Source of the DNA: Bin5 sp963662575
GTDB lineage: Bacteria; Chloroflexota; Anaerolineae; Caldilineales; Caldilineaceae
Assembly (NCBI GenBank): GCA_963662575.1
Contig: OY759723.1
Location: forward strand, 4,216,001 to 4,280,000
Direction: 5' to 3'
DNA: 64,000 nt
Positions 44,953 through 52,478 of this stretch are shown here, one piece after another. The translations under genes and the position numbers were made by a program. The notes beneath the pieces are model-generated. The model saw only the letters and a program-made list of their open reading frames with translations. It did no database searches and had not been told where the DNA came from. Each line of letters opens with the position of its first letter. Positions within the stretch are counted from its first letter, which is position 1.

Positions 44953-46269
44953 CTATTCCCGCCGCAGAGCCTCAATTGGATCCAATTGCGCTGCCTGCGT
45001 GGCCGGGTAGTAGCCAAAAAAGATGCCGACGGCCGCGGACGCTCCGAAGGCCATGGGCAACGACAGCGGCACAAGTTCGGTGCGCATGCCGCCCAGTTCT
45101 CCAAAAACAAAGGAGCCGCCCACGCCAATGAAGAGTCCGGCTAGCCCGCCTACCAGACTGAGCATCACCGCCTCCAGCAGGAACTGCCGTTGCACGTCGC
45201 GCGGGCGGGCGCCGAGAGCCTGGCGAAGGCCGATCTCGCGAGTCCGTTCAGTCACGCTTACAAGCATGATGTTCATTATGCCGATACCGCCCACGACAAG
45301 CGAGACTGCGGCGACCCATGTCAGAAGACTACGGAAGGCAGCTGTGGTGGAAGCTCGGGCGTCGACTATGTCCTGCTGTGTACGTACACCGAAATCCGGG
45401 TCGGCAGGATCAACATCGCGGCGTGCGGCGAGCAAGGCTGTAATTTGGCTCATCACACTTTCCATCAGTTCGCTGCTCTCCGCTTTGACCAGAATCATGC
45501 GTACGCGATCTCCGCCAAAACGGCTACCGCTGAACTTTTTGAATACAACCGAGGCCGGAATATATATGCGGCCATCGTTATCAGTCGCGCCAACGACGCC
45601 CTGCTCTTTCATCACCCCTATTATTGTAAATGTAGAGGAACCGATACGTACCTGTTGCCCAATTGGGTCGACGCTGGCGAAAATGTCTCCAGCGATGCCC
45701 GCGCCAAGGATAGCGACTCGCTGGTTGGCGTCATTTTCGGCCGCAGTGAAAAATCGCCCCCTGGCAACCTGGTAGTTGCGTACCTGCAGGAAGTCGGCGG
45801 TTACGCCAACAATCGAGACTCCCGTCATCGTTGTAGAACCACTCTTTACATTCTGATTCGTGCTCTGTTCGAGGGATACACCTCTGACATTACGCAGATT
45901 CTGTGAAAGGAAAACAACCTCATCATAGGTAAATGTAGTGATGTTGCCGGGGCCGCCGCCGCGTTGGCCTCCGCGGACGCCGCCGAAACTGCGAAACGGC
46001 GTAACCATAATCAGTTCGGATCCAAGCCCGCTCATCTGATCCTCTATCTCGGCTTCGGCGCCGGCACTGACAGCCAGCATAATAATCACTGCGGCGACAC
46101 CGATGATTATGCCCAGGGTGGTAAGAAATGAGCGCAGTTTGTTGAGCATGACCCCTTCCCAGGCGACACGAAAGGTGTTGGGAAGGGTCATTCCATGCAA
46201 ATCACTGAGAGATTCATTTTCCAACGTCTGTCTGCCTGAAGGCGCAGATCCGACTGAGTCCTGAAGCAT
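44953..46269 (-). CDS. MacB-like ABC transporter permease (FtsX domain)
   Basis: 438 residues with one N-terminal TM helix (LTTLGIIIGVAAVIIML, about 50-68), a large MacB_PCD periplasmic domain and three C-terminal TM helices of the FtsX type (VAAVSLVVGGIGIMNIMLVSV ends near 335). The TERTREIGLRQALGARP motif contacts the ATPase. It pumps out substrates or extracts lipoproteins/peptides together with the ATPase and adaptor encoded upstream in the same operon. Alternative start at MTLPNTFRVAWEG is possible. Confidence 0.9.
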   Translation of the reverse strand: MLQDSVGSAPSGRQTLENESLSDLHGMTLPNTFRVAWEGVMLNKLRSFLTTLGIIIGVAAVIIMLAVSAGAEAEIEDQMSGLGSELIMVTPFRSFGGVRGGQRGGGPGNITTFTYDEVVFLSQNLRNVRGVSLEQSTNQNVKSGSTTMTGVSIVGVTADFLQVRNYQVARGRFFTAAENDANQRVAILGAGIAGDIFASVDPIGQQVRIGSSTFTIIGVMKEQGVVGATDNDGRIYIPASVVFKKFSGSRFGGDRVRMILVKAESSELMESVMSQITALLAARRDVDPADPDFGVRTQQDIVDARASTTAAFRSLLTWVAAVSLVVGGIGIMNIMLVSVTERTREIGLRQALGARPRDVQRQFLLEAVMLSLVGGLAGLFIGVGGSFVFGELGGMRTELVPLSLPMAFGASAAVGIFFGYYPATQAAQLDPIEALRRE

Positions 46270-46352
46270 ATGTTGATTATCTCCTCATGCGTGCGATACA
46301 GCCAACCTACGCTTAGTTTTCCACAATCAGCCCAAAATCACGAGTGGTAGCT

Positions 46353-47069
46353 CTAAGCCACCACGAGGCGATCGATTTCGGTCTGCGGGGCGACGACTTT
46401 TCCATCCAATACGTTGATGACACGCTGCGCCTCGCGTGCTCGTTCCGGGTCATGCGTAACCATGACGATTGTCGCGCCCTGTTGATGCAGTCGATGAAAT
46501 ATGCTCATTATTTCAGTGCTTGAGCTAGTGTCTAGATTCCCAGTGGGCTCATCGGCCAGTATCAGCGACGGATCGTTGATCAATGCCCGGGCAATCGCTA
46601 CGCGCTGCTGTTGACCACCTGACAACTCGGTCGGTAGATGATGAAGACGGTCGCCCAGGCCGACGAGGTCCAGCAACTCGGCAGCCCTATCGCTGCGTTC
46701 GGCCTCATTCCAATTCTGAAAACCATTGTACATCATCGGCAGCATCACGTTTTTGCGTGCGCTCAGGCGGGGCAACAGATTGTAGGATTGGAAGACGAAA
46801 CCTACTTTGCGATTGCGCACGCTGGCCAGCTCGTCGCGATTGAGCTGACTGACGTCTTCACCGTCAAGAATATAGAGACCGCTGGTAGCGCGGTCCAGGC
46901 AGCCGACAATGTTCATCAGGGTGGACTTTCCTGATCCGGAAGGCCCCATGATGGCAACGAAATCGCCTCGTTCTACCTTCAGGTCCAGTTCCTTCAAAGC
47001 ATGCACGGCGATATCACCTTCGCCGTAGGTCTTTGTCAGTTTGGCAATCTCAATAACGTCATCACTCAT
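46353..47069 (-). CDS. MacB/LolD-type ABC transporter ATP-binding protein
   Basis: 238 residues with Walker A GPSGSGKST, signature LSGGQQQRVAIARAL, Walker B LILADEPTGNLD and switch His MVTHD. The TGNLDTSSS segment is typical of the LolD/MacB class that drives tripartite efflux. Partner of the permease 84 bases downstream and the adaptor 48 bases upstream. Confidence 0.92.
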   Translation of the reverse strand: MSDDVIEIAKLTKTYGEGDIAVHALKELDLKVERGDFVAIMGPSGSGKSTLMNIVGCLDRATSGLYILDGEDVSQLNRDELASVRNRKVGFVFQSYNLLPRLSARKNVMLPMMYNGFQNWNEAERSDRAAELLDLVGLGDRLHHLPTELSGGQQQRVAIARALINDPSLILADEPTGNLDTSSSTEIMSIFHRLHQQGATIVMVTHDPERAREAQRVINVLDGKVVAPQTEIDRLVVA

Positions 47070-47117
47070 GTTGTCGTCCTCGTAGTCAGGCAGCAGGCCA
47101 TGGCCTGATTACTTCAG

Positions 47118-48641
47118 TCAATTGGTACCGACCTGGGAGTCTCCGGTACTGATCGTCTCCCCATCCTCGAGGCCGGAAATTATTTCCGCGCTGACGAAAT
47201 TCCTCAGGCCTACTTGGACTGGTCGAAACTCAAGTTCGTCGTTTGGTCCGACGACGAAGACCGCAGTTTGTCCAGGACTGAACTCTCGCAGGGCCTGTAC
47301 TGGCACAAGCAAGGCGTTGCGAGTTTCGCCCGCAATGATTTCCACATCGGCATTCATTCCAAATAGGAGCGGCGCTGCGTGCTGCGTCATATCTATACTT
47401 GCCCATGCCTGAATCGCGGAGGCGCCATCAACTTCAACCAGGGCAGGTTCGACGCGTGTAATCTGACCGGTATAAGTGAACTCGGGGAAGGCTTCGAAAA
47501 CAATGCTGACCGGGAAACCGGGTACAGCGGCGGCTACGTCGAGTTCCTCGATCCAGAATCGAACCTGGGCAACATCGGTATTTGCAAGGCCGAAAATCGG
47601 GCCTCCAGTGGCTGCGTCACCCTGCTGAATGGCAACTGAAGTTACAACGCCGGCAATCGGCGCACGGATTGTGCCTCCTTCGACCTCACGCTTTGCGTCA
47701 TCGGCCGCCAGGCGGGCCTGCTCGACAGCGAGTTCAGCCTTTTCCAGTGCCTCAGCGCTTGGCCCGTCCAGCAGGTCTTCCAGCGCAGCACGATTCTGTT
47801 CTACTTTGGCCCTGGCAGCGGCCACGTCCATTTCATCGGCGTTCTGAAGCACGAGGTTAAGAGCATTCTGGGCTTGCAGAATACGGCCTCTGGCCGATTC
47901 GACTGCATCTTCAGACGCGCCAGCAGTATTGATATTGAACTGCGCCAAGGCTTTCTCGTAGGCAAGGGTAGCCGTCTGCAGTTCGGCAGCTTGGGTGGTG
48001 CTGCCTACATCGTTGCGCCAGGCTACTCTGTCATATGCACCCTGGGCCTCCGCGCGAGCGATTTCTGCAGAACTCAGATCGGCTTGCAGGCTCGTCAGAG
48101 TATCCTGCGAGGGACCAGCGAGCAGATTCTCAAGGGCTTTTTGGGCGCTGAGCAGTTCGCTGCGAGCAGCATTGACCTCCTCAGCGGTTGGAGGCGCCAC
48201 CAAACGGTCATATTCGGCCTGCGCGGCGGCCAGGCTGGATTGGGCAGCGGCGAGGTCGGCTCCGCTCGCCTCTCCGGTCAATTCGATTAGCGCGATTTCG
48301 GACAGTCGCAGGTTGATCTGGGCCGAAATGAGCTGTGAATTCAGAGTTGAATCGTACTCCAGTGTTGCAAGAATCTGATTGATATCCACTTGATCGCCGA
48401 CCTGTGCGGCGATGCTGCTTACGATACCGCTGCTGGGAAATCCGACCTTCGTCTCCTCCCAGGCGAAGAGTGTGCCGATCCCGCCTGCAGTCAAAACCAG
48501 ATCGCCGCGGCGCACCTGGGCTGTCTGCAACTCGGGCTCCACTACTTCCGGTTGTTCGGACACGAAATAAGTATTGTAGCCGTAGTACCCGCCAGTTCCG
48601 AAAACGAGCAATATCACCAAACCCATAAGGATGGTCTTCAT
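47118..48641 (-). CDS. Efflux periplasmic adaptor (HlyD/MacA family)
   Basis: 507 residues: N-terminal TM anchor (ILMGLVILLVFGTGGYYGY), biotinyl-lipoyl-like halves (RRGDLVLTAGGIG and GGTIRAPIAGVVTSV), a long central helical hairpin of Ala/Glu/Gln-rich heptads (about residues 115-320), and a C-terminal beta-barrel. It bridges the MacB-like transporter to the exterior. The ATG at 48641 has GAGGA 8 bases upstream. An insertion sequence ends only 29 bases upstream of this start codon, cutting it off from its original promoter or preceding gene. Confidence 0.88.
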   Translation of the reverse strand: MKTILMGLVILLVFGTGGYYGYNTYFVSEQPEVVEPELQTAQVRRGDLVLTAGGIGTLFAWEETKVGFPSSGIVSSIAAQVGDQVDINQILATLEYDSTLNSQLISAQINLRLSEIALIELTGEASGADLAAAQSSLAAAQAEYDRLVAPPTAEEVNAARSELLSAQKALENLLAGPSQDTLTSLQADLSSAEIARAEAQGAYDRVAWRNDVGSTTQAAELQTATLAYEKALAQFNINTAGASEDAVESARGRILQAQNALNLVLQNADEMDVAAARAKVEQNRAALEDLLDGPSAEALEKAELAVEQARLAADDAKREVEGGTIRAPIAGVVTSVAIQQGDAATGGPIFGLANTDVAQVRFWIEELDVAAAVPGFPVSIVFEAFPEFTYTGQITRVEPALVEVDGASAIQAWASIDMTQHAAPLLFGMNADVEIIAGETRNALLVPVQALREFSPGQTAVFVVGPNDELEFRPVQVGLRNFVSAEIISGLEDGETISTGDSQVGTN

Positions 48642-48670
48642 TGGTAGTCCTCGTTTCAAATCAACAGGAT

Positions 48671-49731
48671 TAGGACTTTCGCTAGGAGGACAGGATCCTG
48701 TAAGCTTGAGACATGATTACGAAACAGAAGTATGTCGAATACCTTGTCAGCACGCCGATCAACTACACCTGTACCAATCTGGCTGAACATCTGGAAGGCA
48801 TGAGCCACGATGGAGTCAGCGATTTTCTGAAACGGGAGCGACTCACAGCCAGCCATCTGTGGGAACTGGTGGCAGGACAGATCGAAGACAGCCCAGACGC
48901 TTACCTGATTATTGACGACAGTGTGCAAGACAAACGCTACTCACGGTCAATCGAGATGGTAAAGCTGCAGTACAGTGGCGCTGAAGGTGGTCTGGTGCGC
49001 GGCATCGCAGTCGTGAACCTGATTCATACCAGTGGTGAAGACGGCGACTATTATCCGATTGATTTCCGCATATACGCCAAAGAAGCGGATGGCAAGACAA
49101 AGAACGACCATTTTCAAGAGCTGCTGCTGCGAGCGGTTGGCGCCAAACAGATACAGGCCAAGACTGTGCTTTTTGATAGTTGGTATGGCTCCTGGCAGAA
49201 CTTGAAGCTGGTTCACCGTCTGGGATTGACCTTTTACACCACACTGAAAGCCAACCGCATGGTCAGTCTGAGCGCAGAAGATGGCTATATCCATCTCGAT
49301 GCGATCGATTGGAACGACGAACGGCTTACGCATGGCATCATTGTCAAGCTCAAGAAAGTGCCTTTCAAAGTGAGATTGTTCAAGGTAGTTGCCATAAACG
49401 GCGACATTGACTGGGTCATCACCAATGATCTGGATGAGACCGTGATCACGCAAGTCGCTCAAAACGCGAACGAGTTGCGCTGGCAGATCGAAGAATTTCA
49501 TCGCGAATTGAAGCAGCTAACAGGCTCCGCCAAATGCCAATGTCGCAAAGCTCGTTCTCAGCGCAATCACCTCGCTTGCTGTTACCATGCTTGGCTGTCC
49601 CTGAAGGTCCACGCCTCCTTGCTCAACAAAACCATCTATCGCGTGCATACTGACCTCTTCAGCAATTATCTGCGAAACCAACTTCGCAGCCCGACTATCC
49701 CTGCTTTCCAGCCAGCTTAGCGAAAGTCCTA
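48671..49731 (+). mobile_element. Complete insertion sequence (IS4/IS701-like)
   Basis: A 1061-bp element with 14-bp perfect terminal inverted repeats TAGGACTTTCGCTA at both ends and weaker pairing beyond. It is flanked by the 5-bp direct duplication AGGAT (48666-48670 and 49732-49736). It holds one transposase gene whose stop codon lies within the right inverted repeat. Confidence 0.9.
48713..49720 (+). CDS. Transposase, DDE type
   Basis: 335 residues with a DDE triad in expected context: YLIIDDSVQDK, TVLFDSWYGSW and RWQIEEFHRELKQLTG, the last matching the Y/W-R-E-K helix of the IS4 superfamily. The N-terminal DFLKRE and C-terminal RSQRNHLACCYHAWLSLK are typical of IS701-like members. The frame is intact, so the element may still be active. 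Family assignment within IS4/IS701 is tentative. Confidence 0.88.
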   Translation: MITKQKYVEYLVSTPINYTCTNLAEHLEGMSHDGVSDFLKRERLTASHLWELVAGQIEDSPDAYLIIDDSVQDKRYSRSIEMVKLQYSGAEGGLVRGIAVVNLIHTSGEDGDYYPIDFRIYAKEADGKTKNDHFQELLLRAVGAKQIQAKTVLFDSWYGSWQNLKLVHRLGLTFYTTLKANRMVSLSAEDGYIHLDAIDWNDERLTHGIIVKLKKVPFKVRLFKVVAINGDIDWVITNDLDETVITQVAQNANELRWQIEEFHRELKQLTGSAKCQCRKARSQRNHLACCYHAWLSLKVHASLLNKTIYRVHTDLFSNYLRNQLRSPTIPAFQPA

Positions 49732-49755
49732 AGGATAAATGCCGCGGCAACTTTG

Positions 49756-50538
49756 CTAGATTGAAGCCTTTGACTGAAGAAGCTCGATTAGCGATTGTGT
49801 AAGCATGGCGAAAGTTCCACCGCCACCGGCACGGCCCTGCCCAGCGCCACCTTGAAAGCCACCTTCGGGAACTTCAACTCCCATTTCCTGTAGTCGCTCA
49901 GAGCGCTCTTCAGGTGACAGATCCTGCATTTCTTGCCGAAACGCAGCTCGTTCCTCTGCTGACATATCGGCAAATATGCCCCCCTGGGCACCTTGTCCGC
50001 CCTGGCCACCCTGTCCACCCTGTCCACCCTGTCCACCCTGTCCGCCCTGTCCACCTTGTCCACCCTGACGGCCTCCTTGGCCGAGCTGGGGCAGCTCTAT
50101 TCCATTGGCCTGCGCCCAGTCGTTCATATCGGTGAATGTCAGCTGCATGGCACTGATTGCATCGAATTGCACATCGGTAAGCGCGCCTTCGATCTGACGT
50201 AGAATCGCGGCCCGTTCAGACTGGTTCTGAATGGACCCGCTTTGCAACGCCAGCCAGAGTGGCAACATTGTTGCTGCCTGCGCGCCGGTCACGGCATCAC
50301 CAGTCTCCTCTAACTGCAAGATGCCCAGGACGAGCTGGCTTGTCGGCGGCAGAGCGCCTTCGTAGGAGCTGTCCAGCGCTGAGGCTGATTCGGCGTTCGT
50401 CGAGGTGCTACTGCTTTCCTCGCTCGTGCTGCTGATCGCTTCGCTGTCGTCAGTTGCCGCGGCTTCACTGCCACGGCCGCAAGCAGCGAGCCCCAGAATG
50501 GATATTACGATGAGTACAGTCATGATCGATCGTTTCAT
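49756..50538 (-). CDS. Lipoprotein with GGQ tandem repeats
   Basis: 260 residues from the ATG at 50538. Lipobox LGLAAC (Cys20), a Ser/Glu-rich linker, a helical domain (QLVLGILQLEETGDAVT through ALTDVQFDAISAMQL), about nine GGQ triplets at roughly residues 155-185, then a charged helix ADMSAEERAAFRQEMQDLS and a Gly-rich tail. It looks like a periplasmic sensor or helper of the adjacent efflux system. The gene is separated from the efflux adaptor only by the insertion sequence, so it was probably the first gene of that operon. Confidence 0.75.
   Translation of the reverse strand: MKRSIMTVLIVISILGLAACGRGSEAAATDDSEAISSTSEESSSTSTNAESASALDSSYEGALPPTSQLVLGILQLEETGDAVTGAQAATMLPLWLALQSGSIQNQSERAAILRQIEGALTDVQFDAISAMQLTFTDMNDWAQANGIELPQLGQGGRQGGQGGQGGQGGQGGQGGQGGQGGQGAQGGIFADMSAEERAAFRQEMQDLSPEERSERLQEMGVEVPEGGFQGGAGQGRAGGGGTFAMLTQSLIELLQSKASI
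49989..50068. repeat. 9-bp tandem repeat array coding GGQ
   Basis: About eight near-identical 9-bp units (CTGTCCACC and one-base variants on the plus strand). Nearly uniform codons suggest recent expansion by slippage, so copy number may vary between strains. Confidence 0.85.
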
Positions 50539-51241
50539 TTTTATCAACTCAACTTTCGCAGCAGACAGTTCAGGTAGATCGGTTTAGGGAACCATCAATG
50601 TTTCGTAGGGAAACTCACATTACTTAACTGTACCTAACGCCTGTTAACGAAATGTTAACACGTTGTTGAGATGCCGCAACATTCACTTTTTTTGGGGCAA
50701 TTGGTTGTTTGGAAGAGAGTCGCGCTGTCTGAAAATCGAGAAGTCAGACGATATTTCGTGAGATTGGCCCTAGCCAGACTGAAGGCAAGACTTGTTCTGG
50801 GTGGGAGTTTCCAACCCAGTGTCGGAAGTGATCGGCTAGTGAGGGACGATGGATGTTGAAGGGGGCTACTCCCCCGAAGATTCCAACTCCAGAGGTAGTG
50901 CGAGGGGAAGTAGCGGGGTGGGGACTATAAACAGTATCAGAGGCACGAATTCCGGGCACTTTCTGCCCTGCTCTCCGAAAAGGAAAGCATGGGCCGCGCC
51001 GGCGACTGCAGTGGCCAGCCCAGTCGCCAGAGGGAACTTAAGCTCTTGAATCGGGTCCTGTCTCAGGACGTCGCACGGGAGCCAAGAAGAGGGAGGAGGC
51101 CGAATACACCCGCCCGATCGGAAAAGCTAGCGGGCCATTCAGTCAAAATGCCGGCGCCAACCCAACGATTGAGACAGCCGGCCCCCATGCCAAGAGTCGG
51201 TGGCGAAGAGGTGGTACTGCCAATAGCGCCTCCAGGAATGT
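50539..51241. other. Intergenic region upstream of the GGQ lipoprotein
   Basis: 700 bases without a supportable gene. Its left part carries a TTAAC-type array at 50624-50659; the right part has short imperfect inverted repeats such as GGGGGCTACTCCCCC near 50863 but no coding signal. Confidence 0.4.
50624..50659 (+). promoter_or_regulatory. TTAAC direct-repeat array, possible OmpR-family site
   Basis: TTAAC, CTAAC, TTAAC and TTAAC begin at 50624, 50634, 50644 and 50655, spaced 10, 10 and 11 bp. It resembles the two arrays near the pst genes but points away from the lipoprotein gene and is less regular, so assignment to PhoB is weak. Confidence 0.4.
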
Positions 51242-52474
51242 TCAGCCCAGTCTCTCTGTGACCAGATTCAAGCCGACTGCCGTGCGTGCCTCCCAGTCGT
51301 GTGAAAGGCGGCGAATCGTGTTGGTGGTCAATCTGAACAGACAGATTGCTTCCCTCAGGTCGAGTTCCTGTTCTTGGCAGCAGAGACGATCGAGTGCCGC
51401 AGATCGGAGTTGGTTGTAGTATGTGCCGCTCGCGTCGGTCTTGCGCCCCCGTCCGAAAGTAGAAGCCCATTTCAGGTGCGCCAGAAAATTGCCCACATCC
51501 AGCATCGGGTCCCCCGGACCGGTTTCTTCAAAGTCGACAATTGACACGCGGCCGTCGGGCAGGAGCAGCATTTGATCGTCGTAGAAGTCGTTGTGGGCGA
51601 TGGCGGAGGGCCGCCACGACTTGGCGAAGGGATCCAGCTCTCGAGTTAGCGTGTCGAGCAGAGGACGTGCCGCGTCTGCGTTGCGCAGTGCATGTTTGAA
51701 GGTACGCTTAGCCCTCCGATAGGCCGCCGCCAAATCAAATGCGCGACCTTCACTTTGGAATGGGGCCGACCACAAACTCTCCAGCCCGTCGAGAACTACG
51801 TTAGGGTCCGGCGGTTTGCCGCGGCGCATGAGCCACCGTACGTTTTTGCCCGGAATTTCAGACAGCCAGACAATACCGCCTTCGTCCCAAGCCCCGACTG
51901 CCCTGGGAACTGCGAATCCGGAGTGCGCGACCAGCTCGGCGGCAGCGAGCAGATTCGGCACAGCCGAGGGCCGCATTACACGTAGGTAGAGGCGAATCTT
52001 TCCCGACCTGTGGCGCAGTACGGCGCGACTGCCTGGTCGGTAGCGAACCATGTCCACGCGCAGTTGGCGCCTGGGGAATGCGAACACATGGCGGTTGAGC
52101 AGCCTTAGCGCGGTGTCGGGGTGTGCGGCTTCCTCAAGTCCTGGAAGGGCTGGGTCTTGAGGGTAGCGAGAGAAAGAGATCGGCCTGCGGGAATCAAGCC
52201 GGAACGTGAAAATCTCTGAAGGGATGTACTCTTCGGGGTCCCACTCCGCGATATAACTGACAATTGCAGTTCTGCCAGGGTTGTGGCTGAAATGGCGCAC
52301 ACGTACCTGGGCAGGAGCGGTATCCCAGGCTGGGAGATGATCGCGGCTAGCCTGCCAGACCCAGTCTCCGTCGAAGAGTTGAGGCAGCCCGGGCAGTCGA
52401 GAGTCTTCGGGAAAGCCGGTCTGTGGGTATAGGGGAACGGTTGAGACAGTGGCGTCCATGTCGTAGTTAGTCAC
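51242..52474 (-). CDS. Aminoglycoside phosphotransferase-fold protein
   Basis: 410 residues. The C-terminal half has the APH/choline-kinase catalytic loop IAHNDFYDDQMLL and the metal-binding IVDFEETGPGDPMLDVGNFL. The N-terminal half is an unusual 130-residue extension. Family enzymes phosphorylate aminoglycosides, choline, sugars or other small molecules; no resistance function can be claimed. Start is GTG at 52474 or ATG at 52459. It begins 4 bases after the stop of the FN3 repeat protein gene, so the two are co-transcribed. Confidence 0.82.
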   Translation of the reverse strand: MTNYDMDATVSTVPLYPQTGFPEDSRLPGLPQLFDGDWVWQASRDHLPAWDTAPAQVRVRHFSHNPGRTAIVSYIAEWDPEEYIPSEIFTFRLDSRRPISFSRYPQDPALPGLEEAAHPDTALRLLNRHVFAFPRRQLRVDMVRYRPGSRAVLRHRSGKIRLYLRVMRPSAVPNLLAAAELVAHSGFAVPRAVGAWDEGGIVWLSEIPGKNVRWLMRRGKPPDPNVVLDGLESLWSAPFQSEGRAFDLAAAYRRAKRTFKHALRNADAARPLLDTLTRELDPFAKSWRPSAIAHNDFYDDQMLLLPDGRVSIVDFEETGPGDPMLDVGNFLAHLKWASTFGRGRKTDASGTYYNQLRSAALDRLCCQEQELDLREAICLFRLTTNTIRRLSHDWEARTAVGLNLVTERLG

Positions 52475-52478
52475 TTTC

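Noticed and set aside
49989..50068. Tandem 9-bp repeat as an origin-type iteron or CRISPR
   Set aside because: Fully explained as GGQ coding repeats in an intact lipoprotein gene.
51242..52474. Antibiotic resistance gene
   Set aside because: The APH fold is shared by many small-molecule kinases, and nothing in sequence or context indicates an aminoglycoside substrate.
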